The translations under genes were made by a program, and so were the position numbers. Below, piece after piece: positions 12,837-24,800 of a stretch of 64,000 nucleotides of DNA. Under the pieces are notes generated by a model, which saw only the letters and a list, made by a program, of their open reading frames with translations, made no database searches and had not been told where the DNA came from. Positions within the stretch are counted from its first letter, which is position 1. Each line of letters starts with the position of its first letter. The DNA comes from Alviniconcha marisindica (taxonomy: Eukaryota > Mollusca > Gastropoda > Provannidae), in NCBI GenBank assembly GCA_018857735.1, contig JABMCL010000191.1, forward strand, positions 1,233,501 to 1,297,500, in the 5' to 3' direction.

Positions 12837-12862
12837 GAGAGAGAGAGAGAGACAGAGAGAGA
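12412..12862. repeat. GA, GACA, CAT and CA microsatellites
   Basis: A GA run (12412-12454), GACA-rich sequence to about 12560, then an ATC run, a CA run and a GA run at 12777-12862. Between them (12600-12775) is unremarkable sequence. An AATAAA on the minus strand lies at 12395-12400. Confidence 0.92.
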
Positions 12863-13069
12863 CAGACAATTGCAATACCGCCTTTGGGCATGTATAGTGG
12901 AAATGTAACAACAATGACAAAACAGTAAAGCAAAATATCAACTGACTTATTTATACAATCTATCACAATACTTCATTCAAGTGTACAAATATAGAAGTTT
13001 TTTTCTCCTCGAGGTATCAAAAATGAATGAAGACATACAACTGTCAAGAAAATGGCGTGATTCTCCAAC

Positions 13070-16060
13070 TCTGCCACTCCTGATGTTCTTCACTTTCCAC
13101 TGGACTCCTGATGTCACCATCCTGCTGTTCTCCCTTCCCTTCAATCCTGTCATCGTCATCCCTCCCTATCATTCCTGATGTCATCCTCCCACCTCATCAC
13201 TCCTGACAACCGCCACCCACTGCCCCCATCCCATCACTGCTGGCATCATTCTCCCACCTCATCACTATTGACAACCCCCCCAACCCCCACCCCATCACTC
13301 CTGGCATCATTCTCCCACCTCATCACTCCTGACAACCCCCACCCCATCACTCCTGGCCTCATTTTCCCACCTCGTCACTCCCATCATCATCATCCCTCCA
13401 CGTCACTGCTGCCCCCCCCCCCCCCCTCCAACTATCCTGTCATTCCTGACATCATTCTCTCATCTCATCAATCCTGTCATCATCATCGGTCCCTGTCACC
13501 CCTGACATCCTCCTCAACCTTGCCTCCCCACCCCCACCCCTCCTCCACCCCTAACATATCCTCCTCCCTCCCTTCACGCATGGCACCCTCCTCCCTCCCT
13601 GTTGCTCCTGTCATCATCCTCCTTCCCTGTCACTACTGACATCCTCCTCCCTCCCCAGCACTCCTGACATCCTCCTCCTTCCCAGTCACCCCTGACATCA
13701 TCATCCCTCTCCAGCACTCCTGACATCCTCCTCCTTCCCTGTCACCCCTGACATCATCCTCCCTCTCCAGCACTCCTGACATCCTCCTCCTTCCCTGTCA
13801 CCCCTGACATCCTCCTCCCTCCCCAGCACTCCTGACATCATCATCCTTCCCTGTCACCCCTGACATCCTCCTCCCTCCCCAGCACTCCTGACATCATCAT
13901 CCTTCCCTGTCACCCATGACATCCTCCTCCCTCCCCAGCACTCCTGACATCATCATCCTTCCCTGTTACCCCTGACATCCTCCATCCTCCCCACCAGTCC
14001 TGACATCCTCCTCCCTGCACACCACCATTAACATCCTCCTCCCTCCCTGTCACTCCTGACATCCTCCCCCTTCCCCATCACCACTGACATCCTCTCTCCC
14101 CATCACTATTGCCATCCTCCTCCCTCCCCATCACCATCCTCCTCCCTCCCCATCGCCATCCTCCTCCCTCCCCATCACCAATGGCATCCTCCTCCCTCCC
14201 CATCGCCATTGGCATCCTCCTCCCTCCCCATCGCCATCCTCCTCCCTCCCCATCGCCATCCTCCTCCCTCCCCATCACCAATGGCATCCTCCTCCCTCCC
14301 CATCGCCATTGGCATCCTCCTCCCTCCCCATCGCCATCCTCCTCCCTCCCCATCGCCATCCTCCTCCCTCCCCATCCCCATCCTCCTCCCTCCCCATCGC
14401 CATCCTCCTCCCTCCCCATCCCATCCTCCTCCCTCCCCATCGCCATCCTCCTCCCTCCCCATCGCCATTGGCATCCTCCTCCCTCCCCATCCTCCTCCTT
14501 CCCCATCACCATTGGCATCCTCCTCCCTCCCCATCACCATTGGCATCCTCCTCCCTCCCCTCCTCCTCCTCCCTCCTCCCTCCCCATCACCATTGGCATC
14601 CTCCTCCCTCCCCATCGCCATCCTCCTCCCTCCCTCCCCATCCTCCTCCCTCCCCATCGCCATTGGCATCCTCCTCCTTCCCCATCCCATGGCATCCTCC
14701 TCCCTCCCCATCCCATTGGCATCCTCCTCCCTCCCCATCGCCATTGGCATCCTCCTCCCTCCCCATCCTCCTCCCTCCCCATTGGCATCCTCCTCCCTCC
14801 CCATCGCCATTGGCATCCTCCTCCCTCCCCATCGCCCATGGCATCCTCCTCCCTCCCCATTGGCATCCTCCTCCCTCCCCATCGCCCATGGCATCCTCCT
14901 CCCTCCCCATCCTCCTCCCTCCCCATTGGCATCCTCCTCCCTCCCCATCGCCATTGGCATCCTCCTCCCTCCCCATCGCCCATGGCATCCTCCTCCCTCC
15001 CCATCCTCCTCCCTCCCCATTGGCATCCTCTTCCCTCCCCATCGCCATTGGCATCCTCCTCCCTCCCCATCGCCATTGGCATCCTCCTCCCTCCCCATTG
15101 GCATCCTCCTCCCTCCCATCGCCATTGGCATCCTCCTCCCTCCCCATCGCCATTGGCATCCTCCTCCCTCCCCATCGCCCATGGCATCCTCCTCCCTCCC
15201 ATCACCCCTTGGCATCCTCTTCCTCCCCATCGCCTTGACATCTTCCTCCCATCCCTGCCTCCTCCCCCCATCATCCTCCTCCCTCCATCCCATGACATCC
15301 TCCTCCCTCCCATCCCATGACATCCTCCTCCCTGCCCATCCCCATGACATCCTCCTCCCTGCCATCACCCTGACATCTCCTCCCCATCGATCCCATGACA
15401 TCCTCCTCCCTGCCTCCATACATCTCCTCCTGCCATCACCATGACACCTCCTCCCTGCCATCACCATGACATCCTCCTCCCTGCCCATCACCCATGACAT
15501 CCTCCTCCCTGCCCATCACCCATGACATCCTCCTCCCTGCCCATCACCCATGACATCCTCCTCCCTGCCCATCACCCATGACATCCTCCTCCCTGCCCAT
15601 CACCCATGACACCCTCCTCCCTGCCCATCACCCATGACATCCTCCTCCCTGCCCATCACCCATGACATCCTCCTCCCTGCCCATCACCCATGACATCCTC
15701 CTCCCTGCCCATCACCCATGACATCCTCCTCCCTGCCCATCACCCATGACATCCTCCTCCCTGCCTATCACCCATGACACCCTCCTCCCTGCCCATCACC
15801 CATGACACCCTCCTCCCTGCCCATCACCCATGACATCCTCCTCCCTGCCCATCACCCATGACATCTCCTCCTGCCCATCACCCATGACATCATCCTCCCT
15901 GCCCATCACCCATGACATCCTCCTCCCTGCCTATCACCCATGACATCCTCCTCTCTCCCCGACATCCTCCTCCCTCCCTGTGTCCCCTGACATCCTCCTC
16001 CCTCCCATTCACCAATGACATCCTCTTCCCTCTCTTCCCTCCATCCTCCTCATCACTCCG
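13070..16060. repeat. 3-kb pyrimidine-rich minisatellite, three blocks
   Basis: The plus strand is almost all C, T and A. Block 1 (about 13070-14100): units of about 35-45 bp around CTCCTGACATCCTCCTCC and CTTCCCTGTCACCCCTGACA. Block 2 (14105-15240): units of about 22 and 28 bp built on CATCCTCCTCCCTCCCCATC with GCCATTGG or ACCAATGG spacers, arranged in varying order. Block 3 (about 15290-15960): about 30-bp units around CCTGCCCATCACCCATGACA. Long open frames on both strands are by-products of the composition. The minus strand is G/A-rich with many GGAGG and GGGGAGG groups. Confidence 0.95.
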
Positions 16061-16330
16061 ACACCATCCTGCTTGTCACTCCTCACGGCCTTCTCTGTGT
16101 CTGTTCTCCTGGTGTCATCCACCCTACAGTCATTTTTAAGACTGCAGAAAATGTTTCCAGATTGTGGGTTGCATCCAGATGATCCACAACTCACTATGTG
16201 ATGCTCTCAGATGGTAAATGACTCACTACCTGTTGCTCACCAGTTGCTGTTCTCAGAGGAGCAGCAGCATGCAGGTTGTGATGCCTATGACAGTAGCATT
16301 TTGAATGACGATTCTGACATGCACCTGCTG
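16061..16330 (-). other. Start of pappalysin 3' UTR (inferred)
   Basis: About 270 bases between the stop codon and the minisatellite. There is no AATAAA on the minus strand here, nor in the minisatellite. The first canonical one I see downstream is at 12395-12400. The transcript may therefore end at a non-canonical signal or run through the minisatellite. Confidence 0.4.
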
Positions 16331-16537
16331 CTATCCACTTCCCTGCCGCCTGGATACTGTGCCCCCCCCTTTTTGGTTTTCTGTTGCCTTGGGATCTTTG
16401 CACATGCAGTCTGCTCCACAGGAATGTTCGAAAGGCTTGACCTTTGTTCCCAAGGTAGACTGGCAACAGTCCCCACCATCCCACTTACAGTACTCACGGT
16501 TATTCCGAGCATCACACCATGTATCGCCAATGAATTC
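16331..16537 (-). CDS. PAPPA: Pappalysin terminal exon: third Lin-12/Notch repeat and stop
   Basis: Acceptor GTTGGCAG, then 68 codons and TAG (16331-16333). It encodes [19 protein letters not shown], a canonical LNR with the Ca-binding Asp pattern, then [16 protein letters not shown], which matches the family C-terminus. In PAPP-A, LNR3 works with LNR1-2 to define substrate choice (established knowledge). A 13-residue tail ([13 protein letters not shown]) encoded by a G8 run follows the conserved ENQ; related proteins, as I recall them, end near ENQ. Confidence 0.93.
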   Translation of the reverse strand, partial: EFIGDTWCDARNNREYCKWDGGDCCQSTLGTKVKPFEHSCGADCMCKDPKATENQKGGGTVSRRQGSG

Positions 16538-16612
16538 CTGCCAACAAACGGGATTTCTGAATCTGATTAATATTGATAGGCCTCCATTTTTCCATTACAA
16601 TTCATAGTGGTG

Positions 16613-16661
<49 letters not shown>

Positions 16662-17400
16662 GGTGGGTGGGTGGATGTTATTCACTAAGGTGTTGGCCAA
16701 GAGGCAACTCTGTTTTGCTCCCTCTCTTCTTCCTAACTTCGTTTCTGATTTTTTTGACAGTAAATACATAAAAACATATTTTTTCATAATCATGCATTCC
16801 CCTCCCCTTTTAATTCCAGCTTGAGCACACTTTCATCGTCATCATTTTATTGCAAGTTTTCATTATTAAAAACTAAAAGAGCTCTAGAGGAGACTGTATT
16901 TGTTTGCATAATATGTGTGTGTTTCTTTGACTCCTCGTTACATGTGTGGGCTTTTATTTTTGTTTCTTTTCTGCTTATTTGACTTAACCATGTACAAGTG
17001 AATTGGTCATATCTTACGCATTTTTCGTGTATGTAATGAATCATGGGTTCATTTTCTCTTTTTCATTTTGATGTGCTTCAGTATGCATTTGTTTTGATTT
17101 TGCTTTCTGCTTTTTGGACCAAAACACATGCTTGTGAACTAATAATGATGTTATTTATTTTTGGGTACATTTTTGTTTCATTTTGCATGTAAAAGTAGCA
17201 ATAATAACAGAATTCATCCATTGCAGATGAGAGCCGAGTCTAATTGACTGTCTTTGTGACATAGTCTTGTTTTCGTTTATTCTGTCTCCTCCTTCCCCTT
17301 TCTCCCTTTGTCCATTTTTTTGTGTTGTAAAAGGAAGACTTGTCGACAGTGTGTATTGTGTCTTGCCTTATTAAAACGAGTCCCGTTTTAACCTGTGGAT

Positions 17401-17461
<61 letters not shown>

Positions 17462-20400
17462 ATGTGTGGGCGTCATTTTGATCATTTCTTCTGACCACCG
17501 TTTTAGATTAAAAAACAAAACAAAAAAACACCACCACCAAAACATCTACTTGGTTAAACTGAATTACCGTGCTGCACTTTTCCACACAGGCCAGACGATC
17601 CAAGGGAGGGAACCACCGTCCTGTGCCTGTGCACGTGATGCTATTGACTACTTCCCCTACTATGTCTCGACGTTTTGTCCTCCCACTGTTCACCGTGCTG
17701 AACACAGCCACCTCGTCAGGTGTGGGGCACGCCACTGAGCACTGAGCACCTGCACAGAACATGCATATATCTGTCACTCACTGTGTCAGTGTTCACCCAG
17801 TACAATAATTGCTTTTATTAGGACAGTAAGAGGGGTCCTCAGGAAGTGGCAATTTTATGTGATATGCACAGCTTGGTGCCCGTGGGATTTTTCATGTATT
17901 TATCTATGAATGACTTTTTACCTGGATGTTTATCTGCTGTTTTTGTAATTTAATTATGTTTTATGATTGGAGTTTTGGCACCACAAAACACTCCTCATGC
18001 AATTGTATCGACACTTGGCAATAAAGTTGTATTGTATTGTATGTGATGTACAATGGCACATAGAACACTAGGAACCTAGGCATCTTTCTTGAAGTTAGTG
18101 CTCACCAAATGTTTTGTTGTTTGGAACAAGTCAGCGGGGAACATGCTAGCTGTGGTGGGCATTCATGGATGATGTTCAGAGGTGACTCACAGCATGACAA
18201 ACATGGTGACAAATTCAGGAACCTCGAGGCAAGCAAATCAGAATTTGTGTTTTTCCTTTATTTTCCTTGACTGAATAAAAATTAAAAATGAGAAGGTCAC
18301 TTTGCTCAGAATAAACACTAAACAAACAACTTCTCTGCACACTATATGTTGTGATCAGAAGGATGGCATGAAATGTACTTGAGAATGTTCACTGAGAATC
18401 AAGGGTCATAATCCACAACAGAAATGTACAGTGGTATTCAGATAACACTACTTGGCTAAGGAACCAGCCTGTTCAAAGCATGTTTTGTCCAACATGTAGA
18501 AGAGACTGAAATAAAAACTTGAAATCCAAAATGCTTCTCAGATTCTATATTCAATTTCTAAGCTAAGTTTAGTTAGTGATGATTTGCTAGTTTGATTAGT
18601 GCTGATTTGCAGGACTAGCTGCAGCCATATATGTCCTAGCTCCCCCTGTGTGTTGCATGCACTGCCTCCATGAGGAGGAACAACATTAAGGAGGCTGCTG
18701 GCAGCTGCTAGGCCACCTTTAACACTTCAGTAGGCTGTTTAAAAATAAATAATCACTTTTTCTTTTACATTGAGTCCTGCTAATAGTTAATGATGCAAGT
18801 TAGATTCTACACTAAAAATACAACCAGCAAGGCATTTTAAAACAAAATCACCAATTTTTGTTTGTTTGATTTTCTTTTATCTCTCTATGCTGGTGTTGGA
18901 GAAAGTCCGGCCTTCATGGACAAAAACTGTTTTGAAAAGGCCAGCTCCTTGAAATAAACAACTGACCTCATTCCATCCCCTAGCTATGGGTGCATAGGTG
19001 GTTATTAATAATGTGCTTAACACGAGCCCAGCCTCCTCAAACTCCACAACTGAAATGCCAGCTGAATTCCAGTAATAATTACTAATATGATGCCACGTTG
19101 AAAAGCCCTGGCATGAGCAAAGCTGTTGCAGGCCGCAGTGAGGCAAACTGTTATTCACAAGCATGCGTGGCACACATAAAACATCTGTTGCAATGATGCG
19201 CACACATAGGCTAACAACTTGGATATATGCATAACGATGTAACTGAACTTTGTGTGTCAAAACATACACTTTGGGCATCTGGGCCCATATGTATGAAGAG
19301 CAAATAAAGTGGGCAGAACCCTAATCCTGATTTGCTAAAGAGTCCGTAAGTTTGGCATTCCTTCCACATGCGTGAGTGATCAATGGCCACAGAAATAGCT
19401 ATTGGCTTGTGTTTATATTTATATTAGTAAAGACCCATTTTACCAACAATGCAATGTCCATAACACCAAAAACTCGAAACTGGACACTGCATGACAACAC
19501 TTCAGGTTCAAAGTTTGAGGCAATTGTAGTCAGTGACCCATTGACCCCTGTCCATTCAAGATTTTCTTGGCTCTTCTTCATTGTCTGTGTTTATTATGAT
19601 GTGTCTTGATGCATGCATTTCTTGAATAACATGTGGTCTTCAGTGGTATGTGGGACAGCATCTGTCTGTACAAGTTGGTCATTATCTCTTCAGTGGTGGT
19701 GATGGTGGTGAAGTGATGCTTAATGTCCTCAGATGTCAGTTGACATATTAGGGACAAGTTGTGACCAATGCCGAAGCACGGTGCAATAATTCTTTACGTC
19801 CACAGAAACCAGAGGCTCGTTAGGACGGACAGCCCAGGACGGCCACCTCGACTCTCACACAGCTCCTGAACTATGAATCTCTTCAGATGATGATGAAGTG
19901 ATGCTTTATGTCCTCAGATGTCAGTTGACATATTAGGGACAAGTTGTGACCAATGCCGAAGCACGGTGCAATAAATCTTTACGTCCATGGAAACCAGAAG
20001 GCTCGTTAGGACGGACAGTCCAGGACGTCCACCTTGACTCTCACACAGCTCCTGAACCATGAATCTCTTCAGTAGTAGCCTTTGTTGGTAATGGCAGCCC
20101 AAACAGCCATTTTTATATGGTGTTCAGGCTGCTTAAATGAAGAAAAATGAGTCTGTAACTTTTGTGATTAGGTCAGCTGGATAGCCCTATTTGTGCCTCA
20201 CACATGCTGATTTTTGAGTGCACCCACTGTTTAGATGATAAACACGATGTGGGAGGCTATTTGCTCATCATGTATATGGGTCCTGTAGGAAAGATGTGGT
20301 TTATTTGGTCTTACCAATCTATTTTTAACTCATAATCTTTTGGGTAAAATTAACCAGCAGATGAAAGAAATAATGCAACATGACTAAAATAACAAATATT

Positions 20401-21644
20401 CATATCAAAAACAAAAAACAAACAAATAAAATACTTTTTTCTTTTCTTCTGGTATGAATTTTGTTTATTTTTGTCAACAGACAAATCATGACTAAAATTT
20501 AAAAGAAATTGTACAAAAAATAGTTTTTGCCAAATCAGAGATGGCTAGTTCCTTTAATATGAACTGGTCTTGCATGCATGGACTAGTTTTTTCCTCAGAA
20601 ACTTTAAAATACATGTAGTTTATTTCACTGTGTGCAGAACGTACCGACAATTGGTGTTGAGCACCGTAGGGCGACATTTGTTACATCAGCAGGGTAGGGG
20701 CAGGTGACATCATCAAACTGTGGGCAATGCCACAAAGGGGTGTTCCACTGGCCGTTAGCATTGCACGTCACGATCTGAGCCTCCTGTCTCCAAGCAGGTC
20801 AAGGTTTGGTCAGTGGGATGAATAATTACAGGGAACAGTGTTACATCACAACTGAAAAGAAAACATCTCGGAGAACAATACATCCAGAAACATCCATATA
20901 TTCACAACTTTCCTGGCAGATCTTTCCTCAACAACAGGAAGCTGTCATAACTGTTACTAACATTAGAAAACATGTGTGCAATTTCCAGTTTAAAAAAAAA
21001 TGTCAAAGGGTATGCAGACTTGATCTAGAAGTAGTTGGCAGTCTCTGGCTGTAGTTACAATCAGAGAAAATTAAATAACATTCTTGGAATACAATGAATG
21101 CTTCAACAAAATGCCACTGCTTTGGTAGAAATGTTCATGCAGACATTCCCAACCCCACACCCACTTAATGATTCCACAAAATGTCAGATAATGCTAACAC
21201 AAAGACCCAGTGTTTAGCAGCACTGCAAATGTTTTATCCACTGAAATGTTTGTCTGTTCATTTCAATTCTGCAAAAAAAAAGCTGACAGACAAAAATAAT
21301 ATGCTGTTTCACTGTGTCCAGCATCTCTCAGTAATGCCATTACAAACCATGTCAGAAATATTAAACATCAATCAAAGATAACATAACACAGAGGCAGAAC
21401 AGTAAAACCAGTGTAGGCACATTATTGTGCAATAATAAACCTGTAAAAGAATCAGACTGCCCAAGGATAACCACTTTTCCAGTGGAAAGCTGTAAATACC
21501 AGGGAGGCAATGTAAATGGAAACAACAAACAAAAGCTAATATGAGACACAGGAATAGTCTGAAGAAAGTCCCAATAATCATATCACCCTGCATATGCTTT
21601 GTAAGTGCAGGGCTGGGCGTTGGGGTGTGGGAATCATGCACTTG

Positions 21645-21682
<38 letters not shown>

Positions 21683-21799
21683 TGTGTGTGTGTATGTGTG
21701 TGTGCGCGCACACATGCACATGTGTCCGTGCATGAACACATGCATATTTCTGTGTGCATGCACTCATGTGTGCGCATGCATGTGCGTGAGCATGTGTGA

Positions 21800-21835
<36 letters not shown>

Positions 21836-24800
21836 TGGAGGTACACATGTATGAGTGCAATTGTGTTTGTGTGTGTTTGTGTGTGGATGTTGTGTGCATG
21901 TGTGTGTTGGGGGGTACACATGTATGAGTGCAATTGTGTGCGTGTGTTTGTGTGTGTGTATCTGTGTGTGTGTGCATGTGTGTATATGTGTGTGTGTTGG
22001 GGGGTACACATGTAAGAGTGCAAATGTGTGCGTATGTGTGTGTGTGTGTGTGCGTGCGTGCGTGCGCGTGTGTGCGTGTGTGTGTGATTGTGAGGAAATT
22101 GGCACTGCTGTAGATGCATCTATATGAGATGGGATGCCATAAATAATCTATTATTATTATTATTTCTGTGTGACCATGCCTATTTGTGTGTATGCACATG
22201 TTTTTGTGTGTGTCTGTGTGCATACATATAGGTGCATGCATGCACGTGTGTGTGTGCACTTGAGCTGAGATTTTAAGACCAAGCCAGAAGATCCAACACT
22301 GTCTTACCATCAGGCCAAATCAATCCTTTAAGTTCACAAATTGTAGCTGTCTCACCTATTAACAAAAGGATGCCAGAGCTGCTTTAACCACTGACATTGT
22401 TAACTGGGTGAGACGCATATCAATTGAACTGAGTGTGGGTCTGACCCATGAAATGTTTGGCCTCTGCGTCAGTTTGTTGTAACCACTGAAATGTCACTGG
22501 CCAGGATTCGGGCTGCATGCATTGTATACATTACATCACTGTTGCCTATTGCACTATGACAGAATATACAATTTAAGCAGCTATGGCCACCAGGGCTCTT
22601 CTTGAAAGATGAACAGTTCAGCCATTAAATGTCTGATGTGGTCAAACAACCAAAGACTTACATTACTTCCAGGACACACCAAGGTGCAACGGCTGGCCAC
22701 CTTGACATCGTCAGTACATGAGAGAAGGCTAGTGAAGACTGGGTCAAACTTGGGACAGGTGACCTTGACACAGTGCTCTCCAGACCATGTGCCATCCCTC
22801 TGACACGTCAGGCGAAACACCCGTCTGGAAACACACACCAGTCAACATCCAGTCAGCCCCAGCAACTCTCATCTTCTCAGTGTAATCAAGTGTATTGTAT
22901 ATGTTTCGGGCCATGACCCTTTAACCTTTTCTTTCTGGTTTCTTTTCCTTTTTGATTGGGTGGGAGTTTTATGGCCCCAATTAACTAAAGTGTTAAAACT
23001 TGTGCGCTGGGCCGGCAGCATCCCTTTCCCCCCAGTGTCCCTGCAGAAGCAGGTTGTTTGTTTGCTGTTTTGGCCGGTGTTCATCTCAGGGGAGAGCCTG
23101 TAAGTAGTTATTTTTCTATGGCTTGTTATTCTACTGTTTCTTATTGATGTAAATAATGTATGTTTATAATGTTACCATGTTCACAACGTGCCTTGATTTT
23201 GGTTCTTGAACACATGGGTAATTTCAGCGTCAGATCGCTGCCTGGTTGCATCCGCCAAATGTCGTCAGTGTACATTGTTTGTGCGTTCAAATGTTAAGCC
23301 TTTATGTCACAGGATGACCGGTGTTTCCAAAATGTATATGTAGCTAGTATGTTATGCTGCCATTGTTGGATGTTCAGTTGGAGTGATGCTTTGCCGATGT
23401 AAACAGTTATCCCTCAGTAGGGTATGGTTCCTTTGTGCAACCGTGAAGATCTCTGTGTGGCATAACTTATTTGTTTAGTTTCCTACCGATCTATTTTTCT
23501 ACATGAAATCGGTGGTATATTATGGCTAACACTTTGAAGATGTTGACTTCATAGCTGTTGAATGTTCATTTTACTCGAATGTTCATTTTACTAGTTGAAT
23601 ATGGTTTAGTGCATAGGGGTGATTGTACCTGAACAGGTCGGTGCTGTGTGTCAGTGGTAGCAATTAGGTCTTTGTCTCTGTTCACTAACCAAGCAGACAG
23701 GTGCAGCCGGATCAACAGCTTAGATTCTTGATGAACTACCAGTGTCAGTAAGAGGCATGACGTTGTTCACAGATATGCTCTGCTAGTCAGTAACAGTAAC
23801 ATGCTGTAGCCCTTTTGTACATGCGTTGAGTAACAAGGATGGAGCCGGTCAGTTTGTGACTGACTTCCTCCTGCTCACGGCGTGGTCCCAAGTGCCACCC
23901 GTGTCACTGTCTGTCTCGTTGTGTGCTTAAGTGGAACAGTGCTGTAACAGTTATCTCACTCTTCCTGTTTAGTTAAGAATGAGCTTGGTAATCCATATTT
24001 TTCACTGATACTTTATTGTATACTATTATATACTGGGAGTTCATCAGTTAATTGACTGGTCGTCTCTTGTATACTCACCGCGACAATGTGAGATATGGGT
24101 TTAAGTGCAAGTCATGCACACAATTTATGTTCTTGATTATTAATCATTTTGTCACAGTTACCATCATGTATTATAGTAACCTACAGGTAAACTTCATGGT
24201 TACTGTATTTACTAGATAACTGCTGTTGTTTAGACTTTACATTTGCTTTCATGTTCTAAATGTTTGTGCAACTTAGAAAATGTTGGAAAATGTTGTAAAG
24301 TGCAGTGAGTTTGGGTACACCAGAGAATAGCGTTATACAAAAGTTATCTATTATTATTATTATGTTTTGTTTGCTTGTGTCTTTTCCAACACAGACACTG
24401 TTTCCTGGTTGGTGCAAATAAAAGTTATGTTATAGCAACCTCTGACTTGTGACTCTTCATTCATGCTTCCAACCTGCTTCCCTCACTCCCCACCCCGCTC
24501 CCCTACATCAGCACTCCTCCAAATGGCACCTACAGCCTCAGAAATAAAAGTGCCATTGCAGTCTAGTGCAACATGATGCAAACCTATTTGTTTGTTTGCC
24601 AGTCAGTGCCAGAGATCAAAGTTAAACAGAAAGAAAGAAAGCCCAAAGCTTGTGCATCAATAGAGAATGGTGAGGGGGGAAAAGAAACACATCAGTTTAT
24701 TATGCAACCATAAATTCCTTCTTCTGCTAATTATGACATACCTTGTTGATCTGCGTGCCCCAGCCACATGAAAGCCTTTCTTGCATCGCATCTTACAGCG

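Noticed and set aside
14109..15500. Open frames of 300-440 codons on both strands, rich in P/S/H or G/R/E/D
   Set aside because: They follow the minisatellite period and composition; all six frames are similarly open, with no splice sites or conserved domain.
18877..19278. 133-codon minus-strand frame as an extra pappalysin exon
   Set aside because: Exons 16 and 17 join in phase inside CCP5 without it and it has no family similarity.
21372..22310. Minus-strand frame of 312 codons rich in His/Thr
   Set aside because: Translation of the GT/CA array.
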